64,000 nucleotides of DNA from Candidatus Peregrinibacteria bacterium (GTDB lineage Bacteria; Patescibacteriota; Gracilibacteria; Peribacterales; Peribacteraceae), in the NCBI GenBank assembly GCA_016196225.1, contig JACPXZ010000035.1, forward strand, positions 1 to 64,000, given 5' to 3'. How positions within the stretch are numbered: position 1 is the first letter of the stretch; each line of letters starts with the position of its first letter. Made by a program: the position numbers and the translations under genes. Shown here piece by piece: positions 25,532 to 34,486 of the stretch. The notes beneath the pieces were generated by a model, which did no database searches, was not told where the DNA came from, and saw only the letters and a program-made list of their open reading frames with translations.

Positions 25532-26755
25532 ATGCTTCTCCTCTCCCGTCTCTTCACCAAAACTTCTAAAGAATCTGCCGCGGATGCCGGGAGTATCAAT
25601 GCGGATCTCCTCACCCGCGCCGGATTTATCCATAAGACCATGGCGGGGGTCTACTCCTTCCTCCCGCTCGGATTAAAGGTACTGCGAAAGATCGAAACCA
25701 TCATTCGCGAAGAGATGGATGCACTGGGTGCGCACGAACTCCTCCTCTCCGCGCTCTCCCCCAAAGAAGTATGGGAACAAACGGGTCGCTGGGAAGGCTT
25801 CGACGCGCTCTTCAAAGTCCCGGCCCATAGTTCTTCTTCGCAAGCTACGAAGAATGAGTACGGACTCAATCCCACACACGAAGAAGTGGTGACTCCGCTT
25901 GTCAAACACTTTGTCCAATCCCATAAAGATCTCCCGTTTGGTTGCTATCAGATCCAGACAAAATTTCGCAACGAACCGCGGGCAAAATCGGGGTTACTCC
26001 GCGGACGCGAATTCGGGATGAAGGATCTCTACTCATTCCATACTGATCAAACATCCCTGGACCAATACTACGAACGCGTTGCAGAGGCGTACCGACAGAT
26101 TTTTAAACGACTCGAACTTGCAGATGCAATGTATTACACCACCGCCACCGGAGGAACATTCTCCCCATTCTCTCACGAATTTCAGGTTCTCCTCCCACAA
26201 GGAGAAGACACCATCTACGTGAATGAAGAAGCGGAAAAAAAGGGCAATCGCATCGCAGTGAATAAAGAAATCTATAAAGGCGAAAAGGGCTTCCGGGAAG
26301 AACATGCCGCAGAAGCTGCCAATATCTTTAAACTGGGGACCAGATTTTCCGACCCGTTCAAATTACAATTCGCCAACCAAAAGGGCGAACTCCACCCCAT
26401 CCTTATGGGATGTTACGGTATGGGAACAACGCGGCTCCTCGGTATCTGCGCGGAGTTCTTTGCGGATACATCCGGTCTCATTTGGCCCGCCTCTATTGCA
26501 CCATTCCAGTATCACATCATTCCGATCGCCCGCTCTCCCGAGGATGATACGTTCCAAAAAGCCCTCGCGATCGCCAAGAAAAAAAAGGATTGCATTGTTG
26601 ATGACCGTCTTGATCTCTCTGTTGGACAGCGTCTCGCCGATGCTGATCTCATGGGTCTCCCCACCCGCATCGTCATTTCACCAAAAACACTGGAAAAAAA
26701 TTCGATGGAAGTAAAAGATCGCCGAACAGTCACCCTCACTATGCAACCACTTTGA
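25532..26755 (+). CDS. proS: Prolyl-tRNA synthetase, form without the editing insertion
   Basis: Charges tRNA-Pro. Class II motifs are visible: TRAGFIHKTMAGVYSFLPLG, motif 2 FRNEPRAKSGLLRGREFGMKD, and motif 3 GCYGMGTTRLLG. The C-terminal anticodon-binding domain is complete (VDDRLDLSVGQRLADADLMG). Between motifs 2 and 3 the sequence runs almost directly from HEFQVLLPQGED to GFREEHAAEAANIFKLGTRF, so the roughly 180-residue INS domain that edits Ala-tRNA-Pro in E. coli is missing. I use the ATG at 25532 (MLLLSRLF); 25487 is also possible, 25415 is unlikely. Confidence 0.93.
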   Translation: MLLLSRLFTKTSKESAADAGSINADLLTRAGFIHKTMAGVYSFLPLGLKVLRKIETIIREEMDALGAHELLLSALSPKEVWEQTGRWEGFDALFKVPAHSSSSQATKNEYGLNPTHEEVVTPLVKHFVQSHKDLPFGCYQIQTKFRNEPRAKSGLLRGREFGMKDLYSFHTDQTSLDQYYERVAEAYRQIFKRLELADAMYYTTATGGTFSPFSHEFQVLLPQGEDTIYVNEEAEKKGNRIAVNKEIYKGEKGFREEHAAEAANIFKLGTRFSDPFKLQFANQKGELHPILMGCYGMGTTRLLGICAEFFADTSGLIWPASIAPFQYHIIPIARSPEDDTFQKALAIAKKKKDCIVDDRLDLSVGQRLADADLMGLPTRIVISPKTLEKNSMEVKDRRTVTLTMQPL

Positions 26756-26756
26756 G

Positions 26757-26831
26757 TGGCAGCCCCACGGGGAATCGAACCCCGGTTTCCAGGATGAGAA
26801 CCTGGTGTCCTAACCGCTAGACGATGAGGCC
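26757..26831 (-). tRNA. tRNA-Glu (CTC anticodon)
   Basis: The minus strand folds into a full cloverleaf: acceptor GGCCTCA pairs with TGGGGCT (two G-T wobbles), D-loop AGCGGTTAGGA, anticodon stem CCAGG/CCTGG with loop TTCTCAT (anticodon CTC), T-arm GGTTCGATTCC, discriminator G and an encoded CCA. The body is typical of bacterial tRNA-Glu and reads GAG. It lies opposite proS and mscS, two bases after the proS stop. Confidence 0.95.
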
Positions 26832-26855
26832 TTTTGCCTGCATTATAGTGGCATA

Positions 26856-28286
26856 GTGCCACCGTTGCGACAACTCATCATCGGCGCATTCCTCGTACTC
26901 ACCCTCCCTATCACAGGATGGGCGCAGGAACCGACGCAGAGAGTCGATGAAACAACTCTGCGTGCGCTCTATGAAAAATCCCTTTTGAGTCCCGAGAACG
27001 AATACCTTCAAAAACGGATTCTTGAGGAGCGCACTTCCATCCGCAGTATCGTAGAAGAAGATCTGCGTAAACTCACGGAGACGACTTCCGAAGAAGAAGT
27101 ATCCGGAGAAGTCGAACTGACCAAAGCCCTCGACCGTCAACACGCAACCATTAATTCTCTCCAAGAGCGTCTCCAGGAACGACGCGTGGATCTCGATATT
27201 CTCCTCGCAGAGGAAAACCAGTACTACCGGGAACCCCGGACCCAAACAGGTGCGATCGAACCCTATCGTCTCACGCGCTCACATGCCGATCTCTTGACCA
27301 AAAAGGCCATCCTCGAAGAACGTATTGCCCTCCTCGAATCGGTCATCCCCCTCCAGGAAGAACGTCTGAGCAAACTGCAGATCGAGCAACGTCTCCAACA
27401 ATTCTCTTCTGTTATTTCCATAGGAAAATATTTCCTTTTGATTGTTGCGATCTGGCTTATCGAACGGACCATCCGCCTCAAGATCTTCGCACGTATTCAA
27501 GACGTCCATCGGCGGTACACGCTCACCAAAGTTGTTTCCATCACTACCTACACCCTCATTATCCTGTGGCTGATCGCACTCCTCCTCGGGAAGTTTCCCA
27601 ATGCTCTCGCCTCTCTCGCCATCGTCGGCGCGGGTCTCGCCATCGCCACACAAAATGTGGTGAAGGACGTTCTTGGCGCTGTCATGATCTTCCAATACCG
27701 CCTCTTCTCCAAAGGAGACCGCATTACGGTCGGACACACCACGGGGGAAGTGATTGATATCGGCATCCTCCGCACCCTCCTCCTTGAGATCGGTCTCCCC
27801 AAAGATCCGACGGCAGAAGTATTGGAACGCAGTGGACGCGTCTTATCACTCCCCAACGAACTCTTTCTCACTTCTACCGTGTACAACCATAACACCACTT
27901 CTGACTACATGAAGGCAGAGATAACATTTGCTATTACCTTCGACAGTGATTGGCGCAAAGCAAAACATATTCTTGAGCAAATCCTCCAGGAAGAAGCGGG
28001 AGAATTTGCAGAGGCCGAACGTAAACAACATATCAAACGGACGTGGATGTTCTATATTCCCCACCGTACCGGAGGCAACCAAGTTCATCTTAATATTGCT
28101 TCCGACGGGATCGAATGCACATTGCGATTTACGGTCCCCATTGGAGATCGCCGCCCGATCATCACCAAGATCACCGACAAAGTCCTCGATCGCTTCAATT
28201 GCGAAACTGATCTCGCCCTTGCGTACAAAACCACGCGCGTTATTGCCAATCCCGGCCCCGCTCTTCCTCCTGTCCCCGGTATCTAA
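26856..28286 (+). CDS. Mechanosensitive ion channel, MscS family, with exported N-terminal domain
   Basis: Pressure-release channel. A signal peptide (LIIGAFLVLTLPITGWAQ) is followed by about 170 residues of charged, coiled-coil extracytoplasmic sequence. Two helices then lead into the pore-lining helix and MscS core (ASLAIVGAGLAIATQNVVKDVLGAVMIF, then YRLFSKGDRITVGHTTGEV). The cytoplasmic beta and alpha/beta domains complete the 476 residues. The start is a GTG, the only candidate before the signal peptide. It converges with the purD-like gene, leaving one base between them. Confidence 0.88.
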   Translation: MPPLRQLIIGAFLVLTLPITGWAQEPTQRVDETTLRALYEKSLLSPENEYLQKRILEERTSIRSIVEEDLRKLTETTSEEEVSGEVELTKALDRQHATINSLQERLQERRVDLDILLAEENQYYREPRTQTGAIEPYRLTRSHADLLTKKAILEERIALLESVIPLQEERLSKLQIEQRLQQFSSVISIGKYFLLIVAIWLIERTIRLKIFARIQDVHRRYTLTKVVSITTYTLIILWLIALLLGKFPNALASLAIVGAGLAIATQNVVKDVLGAVMIFQYRLFSKGDRITVGHTTGEVIDIGILRTLLLEIGLPKDPTAEVLERSGRVLSLPNELFLTSTVYNHNTTSDYMKAEITFAITFDSDWRKAKHILEQILQEEAGEFAEAERKQHIKRTWMFYIPHRTGGNQVHLNIASDGIECTLRFTVPIGDRRPIITKITDKVLDRFNCETDLALAYKTTRVIANPGPALPPVPGI

Positions 28287-28287
28287 T

Positions 28288-29601
28288 CTACCCCTCAAGT
28301 AAGTATCCCCATGTGTGCAATTTGTCGTTGTCTTCAAACCAACGATCGCCGATATCGGTACGATAGTACATATTGGGAATCAGGATATTTGAGATGCGAT
28401 AGTACATCTGGCGCTGCGCTTCCCGCATGGTCGATCCTGTCCCGGTAACCGTGAGGACCACCCCGGCCGTCCCCGTAATCAGCCACTCCTCCTTCACCAG
28501 TTTCACATCCTCAATATGCACCCCCTCGGGGACGGGTTTTTTAAAAACAATCGCCGTATCTTTGGAAAACGAGTCGAACGTTTTAGGATCATCAAATGGG
28601 AAAGGCGGAACAACAATGCGCGCCCCGACCTGAAACCCTTTTTTTGTTTTTAGGGGATACGACTCTCCCTTTGCAAGCGCGGCAAAAAAATCACCAATGG
28701 GGTTCTGCATCCCGTCTGCTTGAATGAAAATTGTCGGATACCCGAATCGACATGTAAACTCCAACGGATAAATCCCCTGTCCGTTCACGATGCAATTGAT
28801 ATCGATATATCCGATATACCCTTCTCGTTGTAAGGTAGGTTCCATTTTTTTTAATGTCGCATTAAAGAGATAATTAGGTCTGCTCCAAAACATCGATGTT
28901 CCCATCTCTCCAGTCGATACACCCAAATCTCCGGGAAACAGCTTCTTATGTTCAAAATTCACATTGATCGGCTCGAGGAACTTCTGCCCATCAAAAAAAG
29001 AACCAACGGCGACTTCGACACCGGAGTTGACCTTCTTTTGGAGTTGGTAAGACTTCACTCGGTCACTCCATGCATGTTGGTATGCCGTGAGAATGCGAAT
29101 CACATCACTACCGTCTTCTTCATTCCCCACATAGAGGAGATTTTTTGGTGCATCGCCCAGTGACGGTTTAAGAACATATCGGCCAGGATTCTGTTGAATA
29201 TACAAAATACCCTCATCGAAATCCTTGAACTCCTGATACGAGAGAATAGAAACACCGTGATTTTTGAGCTCCTCCTGTCCAAAAGCGCGATCATCTTCCA
29301 GTCGATCCGTATAAGGGGTCCCTCCAATGACCGCTTTGCCCTTATTGCGTAGCTCCTGCGCTGTCTTCCCATGTCCACAGACATCATCAAAAACGATGAC
29401 ATCCGCCCAGTCAATCTCCGATTCCCAGTTCTCTACCTTTGGAACAAATCCGTCAGAAACTTCCTTCTCTTCGGGATCTTTAATGTAGTATTTCACCTCA
29501 TGTCCTTCCCGCCGCACCTGCCACGCAATGTCCCCGATAAGTGCGGTTAAGGAAACAAAAAGAAACTTCTTCGGGCTGGTCGTCTGGATAATATTATTCA
29601 T
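28288..29601 (-). CDS. ATP-grasp protein related to phosphoribosylamine-glycine ligase
   Basis: Resembles the PurD (GARS) family: an ATP-grasp domain with RYVLKPSLGDA, IGYIDINCIV and LEFTCRFGYPT (compare LEFNARFGDPE in PurD). The N-terminal domain (FLFVSLTALIGDIAWQVRREGHEV) lacks the GGREHA motif that binds phosphoribosylamine in true PurD, and VFDDVCGHGK replaces the usual loop. With no other purine-synthesis genes near, I infer an ATP-dependent ligase of different or broader substrate. 437 residues, complete. Confidence 0.7.
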   Translation of the reverse strand: MNNIIQTTSPKKFLFVSLTALIGDIAWQVRREGHEVKYYIKDPEEKEVSDGFVPKVENWESEIDWADVIVFDDVCGHGKTAQELRNKGKAVIGGTPYTDRLEDDRAFGQEELKNHGVSILSYQEFKDFDEGILYIQQNPGRYVLKPSLGDAPKNLLYVGNEEDGSDVIRILTAYQHAWSDRVKSYQLQKKVNSGVEVAVGSFFDGQKFLEPINVNFEHKKLFPGDLGVSTGEMGTSMFWSRPNYLFNATLKKMEPTLQREGYIGYIDINCIVNGQGIYPLEFTCRFGYPTIFIQADGMQNPIGDFFAALAKGESYPLKTKKGFQVGARIVVPPFPFDDPKTFDSFSKDTAIVFKKPVPEGVHIEDVKLVKEEWLITGTAGVVLTVTGTGSTMREAQRQMYYRISNILIPNMYYRTDIGDRWFEDNDKLHTWGYLLEG

Positions 29602-29647
29602 GACAAAACGTCGCGCAGTTTACGCCGAGTGATCCTGAATGCAATAC

Positions 29648-31132
29648 TCAAGAGTCTTTTCGTTGCAGCACCGTTACCGTTTCAATATGCACCGTGTGAG
29701 GAAACATATCGACCGGTTGCACGCTGCGGAGTTCATATCCTCCTTTTAAAAAACCTCCCATATCTCGGGTGAGCGTCGCGAGATTACACGAAATGTACAC
29801 TACCTGCCGTGGACGATGCGCAAGCACTGCCTGGAGCGCTTTGGGATGAAGTCCCGCACGAGGCGGATCGAGAACCATAACATCAAAGGCATATTTGCCA
29901 CCCGGCGGCAATTGGTGAGCAAGCACTTGTTCCGTACGACCCTTATAAAAACTGATGTTTGCAACTTTATTTTTACTGCTGCTGCGCAGGGCATCTTCAA
30001 TGGAGCCAGGATGCGATTCGATGCCAACCACCTTTTGACAAAAACGTGCAAGGTATTGTCCAATTGTCCCCATACCGCAGTACGCATCCAATACAATATC
30101 CCGGAGATTGATATCTGCCTGTTCGACGATCGCCTGATACAGCTTTTCAGCCGCAAATGTGTTTGTCTGGAAAAATGAAAATGGAGAAATTTCGAATTCA
30201 AGATCAAAAAGCCGTTCGGTTACCGACGGTTTCCCATGGAGACAATGAATCTTGGGATGGTCCGGTCGTTCGTTAACACCGGTATTTTCTACCAACAGCA
30301 ACGAAACTAATCCCGGACGACCGGTGAACCTCATAAAATGCTGAAAAAGCGGTTCGAGATCTTTCTTTTTGGCATTCACCGTAAAACAAATCATCTGTTC
30401 TCCGGTATTGAGACCCCGCCGGAGAACAAGTGTCCTTAAAATTCCTTTGTGTGTTTTTGGGTTATAAACCGGAAGCCGGGTGTCATGAACAAAACGCCGT
30501 ACTTCATTCAAAAGAACGGCTAACTGCTCATCGTACAGGTGACAGTCCGTCACTGGTACGATTGTTGACCATTCTCCCGGCTGGTGAAATCCGATATTGG
30601 GATTTTCATCGAAAAATTTTCGACGTCCTCCGCTCTCTTCCACTCGCATATTTTCATATCCAAAGTTCAATTCAATCTTGTTGCGGTAATAAAATACATG
30701 CGGACTCGGAATGACGCGCAGTACTCTTCCGGGAAGCGTCATACGAAGCTGCTCATCAACCGGCACTCCATACGTAAGTGCATCCCGAACCATTCCTTCT
30801 TTCAGTGCAACTTGCTTGTTGTACGGGATGCATTGCCAAGATGCACTGGCCGCATCATGCACATGATCACAACGGGGTGGTCCTTCGTCTTTCGCCTTAC
30901 GCATTACCTGAAGAACTTTTGATTCCGGCCTTTCTCCATGCATCCGCGTAATGACTATACGTACTTGCTGGCCGGGAAGGGCGCCGGCAACAGATATTTC
31001 CTTCCCTTCAATGTGTGCCAGTCCTTCTCCACTCCAAAGAAGGCTCTCAATAACACAGGTATACTCCTGCCCTGGATAGATGGCAGAATTCTGCAACGAA
31101 TCGCCTGATAGCCCCTCCGTTTTGCCAATCAT
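29648..31132 (-). CDS. rlmD: 23S rRNA (uracil-5-)-methyltransferase, RlmD/RumA-like
   Basis: SAM-dependent RNA m5U methylase. An N-terminal TRAM-like domain (LLWSGEGLAHIEGKEI) is followed by the catalytic domain: SAM-binding VLDAYCGMGTIGQYLA, VLDPPRAGLHPKAL and catalytic cysteine in YISCNLATLTRD. The [4Fe-4S] cluster region reads CDHVHDAASASWQC, without the usual CGGC, so the cluster may be incomplete. I start at the ATG at 31132 rather than 31147. The upstream region is shared with the divergent promoter at 31132-31159. TrmA/RlmC cannot be excluded. Confidence 0.85.
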   Translation of the reverse strand: MIGKTEGLSGDSLQNSAIYPGQEYTCVIESLLWSGEGLAHIEGKEISVAGALPGQQVRIVITRMHGERPESKVLQVMRKAKDEGPPRCDHVHDAASASWQCIPYNKQVALKEGMVRDALTYGVPVDEQLRMTLPGRVLRVIPSPHVFYYRNKIELNFGYENMRVEESGGRRKFFDENPNIGFHQPGEWSTIVPVTDCHLYDEQLAVLLNEVRRFVHDTRLPVYNPKTHKGILRTLVLRRGLNTGEQMICFTVNAKKKDLEPLFQHFMRFTGRPGLVSLLLVENTGVNERPDHPKIHCLHGKPSVTERLFDLEFEISPFSFFQTNTFAAEKLYQAIVEQADINLRDIVLDAYCGMGTIGQYLARFCQKVVGIESHPGSIEDALRSSSKNKVANISFYKGRTEQVLAHQLPPGGKYAFDVMVLDPPRAGLHPKALQAVLAHRPRQVVYISCNLATLTRDMGGFLKGGYELRSVQPVDMFPHTVHIETVTVLQRKDS

Positions 31133-31159
31133 TGACAGATTGTACAAATATTATATAAT
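31132..31159 (+). promoter_or_regulatory. Strong sigma-70 promoter for the 31177 gene
   Basis: TTGACA, a 16-base spacer and a perfect TATAAT lie 17 bases before the ATG at 31177, giving a leader of about ten bases. The -10 region is palindromic (TTATATAATA) and may serve the divergent rlmD gene too. Confidence 0.75.
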
Positions 31160-31176
31160 AAATTCCTTTTACACCT

Positions 31177-31971
31177 ATGCAAGGAAACACTGCCCAAAAA
31201 ACAGGCCTTCTCTCCCTGTTCCTCACGCTCACGGTGCTTGCTCCCAACATAGCACTCTCTCCTGTTTATGCAAGGACATCCCACCAGGCAGCCGACCCGG
31301 CGTCGTCTTCACTTGTTTCATCTGCATTCCCCATCTCCGCCCTTAATCATCCGGACATCCATCCAATCCATAAACAGATCGCTTATGAGACTCTCTCCGC
31401 CATGTCGACCCCCTGTGTCTCTCAGCTCGAATCACTGTATGTCCGTTATGAAAAACCGACGAGCAGAGGGTTGGCAGGAAAGACATCAATCATTTTGGAT
31501 GGCACAGTCTCCGCCAGCGAGTTTCGGGCACTTCTGATTCATGAATTCGGACATATTGTGGATCTCGGGTGTTTCGCGGGCGCACAATCTGCCGGCGAGT
31601 CCGCATTTCGTGATGGATCCGAGATCATTTTTAAAGACGACCCCAGCATAGAGTTTTACGCATTATCCTGGTTAAACGATCAACACCGCCGGGACGATGT
31701 CGATCCCGATGACTTCGTATCCGGTTACGCCGCTTCGGATCCATTCGAAGATTTTGCGGAAACATTCGCATACTTCATCCTTCAGCGAAACGCATTTCGC
31801 ATCCGCGCAGCAACCAACCCCACCATCGCCAAAAAATATAACTGGATGCGCGATCACTTTGATACCGTCTTAAGCGCAACCGGCCAACACCGATGGGATG
31901 GTTCTGTGCCTTGGGACATCACAAAACTGCCATATATATGGCATAGAAAAACGGTTGCCATAAAAACCTGA
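31177..31971 (+). CDS. Secreted zincin-like metallopeptidase
   Basis: The first about 35 residues are a signal peptide (LLSLFLTLTVLAPNIALS, then VYARTS). The mature protein holds LLIHEFGHIVDLG, an HExxH zinc site with a downstream Asp, and about 75 residues later DPFEDFAETFAYF, which would give the glutamate third ligand. This is a plausible exported protease of 264 residues, but it fits no specific family I can name. It has its own strong promoter and is followed 12 bases later by the sugar-transferase fragment gene. Confidence 0.75.
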   Translation: MQGNTAQKTGLLSLFLTLTVLAPNIALSPVYARTSHQAADPASSSLVSSAFPISALNHPDIHPIHKQIAYETLSAMSTPCVSQLESLYVRYEKPTSRGLAGKTSIILDGTVSASEFRALLIHEFGHIVDLGCFAGAQSAGESAFRDGSEIIFKDDPSIEFYALSWLNDQHRRDDVDPDDFVSGYAASDPFEDFAETFAYFILQRNAFRIRAATNPTIAKKYNWMRDHFDTVLSATGQHRWDGSVPWDITKLPYIWHRKTVAIKT

Positions 31972-31983
31972 TAAACTGGGGCG

Positions 31984-32787
31984 GTGCGGTATCGCCTGCT
32001 ACTTATCCTCTGGCTCCTCACCGATCTCCTCCTTTTTGTAAGCCTGTATACTCTCGCATATTTCCTCCGTGTGGGGTGGATCCTCTCGACTGATTTTCCT
32101 TTCGATCGTTTTCTTTTCACCACAATAATAACCGCACCCTTGTGGCTGCTCGTATTAGGAACAACACGAACATTTGGTCTTACGCGCAATCAGGCAACAA
32201 TCCGCAATGGGGCATACATTGCCTATACCGCATTGGTCGGAGTCGCACTTTTCACCCTTGCATACTATTTTCGATACATCACATTCTTCAGCCGGCTGCT
32301 TTTGCTCCACGCACTATTCTACACATTTGTCGGAGTGTGGGTATGGCATATTCTTTTTCAGCGCTTTGAGCGTTGGTGTCTCCGTCTCAACCCCCCGACT
32401 TTTCCCACCCTCATTATTGGGACAACACGCGAAGCGGCAGAACTCATTCGTTCTCTCAACAAAAACCGAAACCCCCTTGTCCCGGTGGCAATTCTTGATA
32501 GTCAGGGAAACAAAGAAAACTTTATCGAGAGTGTTCCTATTCGGGGGAAACTCCACAAACTGGAACAAGTCCTCGCGGCGGAAAATATTACTCATCTCAT
32601 TCAATGCAGTGATCTCGAACAATCTCTTAATTTTTTAACTGCCTGCCGTAAACGCAGAATCACCTATATGCTCCTTCCATCGACCATGGGAATGGTGGAA
32701 CGCGATGAATGGATCGATTCTGTGGAGGGACAACCCGTAACTGTTGTAAGCCCGTCTTTGCAGTGGTGGCATTGGTTTATCCGTTAA
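31984..32787 (+). CDS. N-terminal half of a polyprenyl glycosylphosphotransferase (CoA-binding-like domain), no catalytic domain
   Basis: 267 residues from a GTG. Four hydrophobic helices are followed by a Rossmann-like domain (TLIIGTTREAAELIRSLNKN, then VAILDSQGN), the layout of the first half of WbaP/WcaJ-type sugar-phosphate transferases. The bacterial sugar transferase domain that should follow is absent: the protein stops after the Rossmann part and the next gene is a nucleotidyltransferase. It may be a regulator or partner subunit, or a stable fragment. Confidence 0.75.
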   Translation: MRYRLLLILWLLTDLLLFVSLYTLAYFLRVGWILSTDFPFDRFLFTTIITAPLWLLVLGTTRTFGLTRNQATIRNGAYIAYTALVGVALFTLAYYFRYITFFSRLLLLHALFYTFVGVWVWHILFQRFERWCLRLNPPTFPTLIIGTTREAAELIRSLNKNRNPLVPVAILDSQGNKENFIESVPIRGKLHKLEQVLAAENITHLIQCSDLEQSLNFLTACRKRRITYMLLPSTMGMVERDEWIDSVEGQPVTVVSPSLQWWHWFIR

Positions 32788-32807
32788 CAATTTAGTCATT
32801 TCGCCAT

Positions 32808-33779
32808 ATGCTGCATTCCATGCAGTGTTTTATTCTTGCAGGCGGCTTTGCCACACGCCTCTGGCCATTGACCGAGAAGCGGGCAAAACCTTTACTTCCT
32901 CTCGCAGGAAAGCCTCTTATCACCTACTTAATCGAAAAAATTCCAAAAGACCTCCCCATCACGGTGAGTACGAATGCAGTGTTCAAAGATGCATTTGAAA
33001 AGTGGAAAAAAGGAATGAAACGAAGTGTGGATATCCTCATCGAGGATACCGTTCAGGACGATCACAAACTTGGAGCTCTGGGAGCGGTCGCCCAGTGGAT
33101 ACGCGAAAAAAATATCGACGATGACGTCCTTCTCCTCACCGGCGACAATTACTGTGGATTTTCGTTTGAAGATTTTCTCCATACCTTTCATGGAATAACA
33201 CTTATCGCGGTGTATGACATCCATAAAACCGATCGCGCCAAACTTTACGGAACCGTCATCACAAACCAAAACACCGTCACCGGTTTTGAGGAAAAACCAA
33301 TACAGCCGAAAACGACACTTATTAACACGGGCGCTTCTGTTCTCCCCTCACATATTCTCCCAATCCTTACCGAATGGGCCATCTCACATCCCGATAATAT
33401 CGGCGGTATTTTTGAGGAATTACTCCGCCGCAAACAACACATCGAATGCTTCAGGTTTTCGGAACCCTGGTTTGATATTGGATCGTTTGACACATACCTC
33501 GAAGCAACAACCACACTCGTTGGGGATAACATCATCAGTAGTGGCAGTATATCTCCCGATTCGAAGATAGAAGGTAGTGTGGTGATCGGGTCTCATTCGC
33601 AGGTGATAAAAAGCAACCTGCACAATGTCGTATTATTCGAAAACTGCCATATCACCGATTGTGTCCTGGAGAACTGCATCATTGATGACAACTCCACTCT
33701 CTCGCATGTGGATCTCACGCACAAAATGATCCGGGAAGGAACGATCCTTGTCCCGAAGGGATCCCCTTGGGAAACGTAA
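32808..33779 (+). CDS. Sugar-phosphate nucleotidyltransferase
   Basis: Joins a sugar 1-phosphate to an NTP, for envelope polysaccharide. The N-terminal signature reads FILAGGFATRLWPLTEKRAKPLLPLAGKP, followed by LLTGDNYCGFSF in the active site and TGFEEKP. The C-terminus has hexapeptide-repeat-like strands (ISPDSKIEGSVVIGSHSQV), making a left-handed beta helix as in RmlA-long/GMP-type enzymes. Which sugar and nucleotide are used cannot be told. ATG 32820 (MQCFILAGG) is a good alternative start. Confidence 0.85.
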   Translation: MLHSMQCFILAGGFATRLWPLTEKRAKPLLPLAGKPLITYLIEKIPKDLPITVSTNAVFKDAFEKWKKGMKRSVDILIEDTVQDDHKLGALGAVAQWIREKNIDDDVLLLTGDNYCGFSFEDFLHTFHGITLIAVYDIHKTDRAKLYGTVITNQNTVTGFEEKPIQPKTTLINTGASVLPSHILPILTEWAISHPDNIGGIFEELLRRKQHIECFRFSEPWFDIGSFDTYLEATTTLVGDNIISSGSISPDSKIEGSVVIGSHSQVIKSNLHNVVLFENCHITDCVLENCIIDDNSTLSHVDLTHKMIREGTILVPKGSPWET

Positions 33780-33821
33780 ATGATTGCTCCTCCCCCCACC
33801 CTCCCCTACACTCCTTCTCCC

Positions 33822-34484
33822 ATGCGCCCATCCATTCTCCCTCTCCTGCTTACGGCACTGCTGCTCTCTGCGTGCGGAGAAGTCACGATAACCTACAACC
33901 TTCATACGGACATCCCAATGGCCGATCAAAAAAGCGAACTGACCCTCGCCAGTATGCGCGTCATTGAACGACGGTTAAAACGCATCGGAGAGGATATATT
34001 GGAAAAAGATATCACTGCGCAGGATGGGCTCCCTTCAATCACATTGACCCTGGGGAATACTATCGCACGAGATATTCTCACCGAAGAACTCATACAACCG
34101 TTTACTCTCCGTATTATGACCGAAACAACAGATGAAGAATCCGCCGACATCACCGTTGCCGGTCACGGCGGATTTACCGAAACAGGCATCACCGAAGAAC
34201 ACATTATTTGGGCCGAAGCCGGTCAGGACGCTGATCCATCCAAAGGACTCGTTACGCTCAGCTTCACCGAAAGCGGACGGACGCTTATGAACTTTATCTT
34301 CGCGCAAAATAATGGAAAGCATGTTGGATTATTTGTCCGCGAACGCCTCATGAGCAAACTTCTGGTAGAGTCGGCTGTACTTAGAGATGACATTGTCATC
34401 CGGGATATTCCGAGCACCGGGATCGCCAATATATTCGCGGATGATATCAATGTCGGTCTCCATGTCACCTTTGTTCCTCACTGA
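33822..34484 (+). CDS. Lipoprotein resembling the SecD periplasmic domain
   Basis: From the ATG at 33822 there is a lipoprotein signal ending in LLSAC (Cys18), then about 200 exported residues. The C-terminal half (VTLSFTESGRTLMNFIFAQN, then KHVGLFVRERLMSKLLVES) follows the pattern of SecD's first periplasmic domain, where the same positions read roughly F..G...F..lT..n..k..aI.ldg.v.saP. It ends two bases before secD. I infer an accessory Sec factor derived from SecD. The track start at 33780 would place residues before the signal peptide and is unlikely. Confidence 0.7.
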   Translation: MRPSILPLLLTALLLSACGEVTITYNLHTDIPMADQKSELTLASMRVIERRLKRIGEDILEKDITAQDGLPSITLTLGNTIARDILTEELIQPFTLRIMTETTDEESADITVAGHGGFTETGITEEHIIWAEAGQDADPSKGLVTLSFTESGRTLMNFIFAQNNGKHVGLFVRERLMSKLLVESAVLRDDIVIRDIPSTGIANIFADDINVGLHVTFVPH

Positions 34485-34486
34485 TC

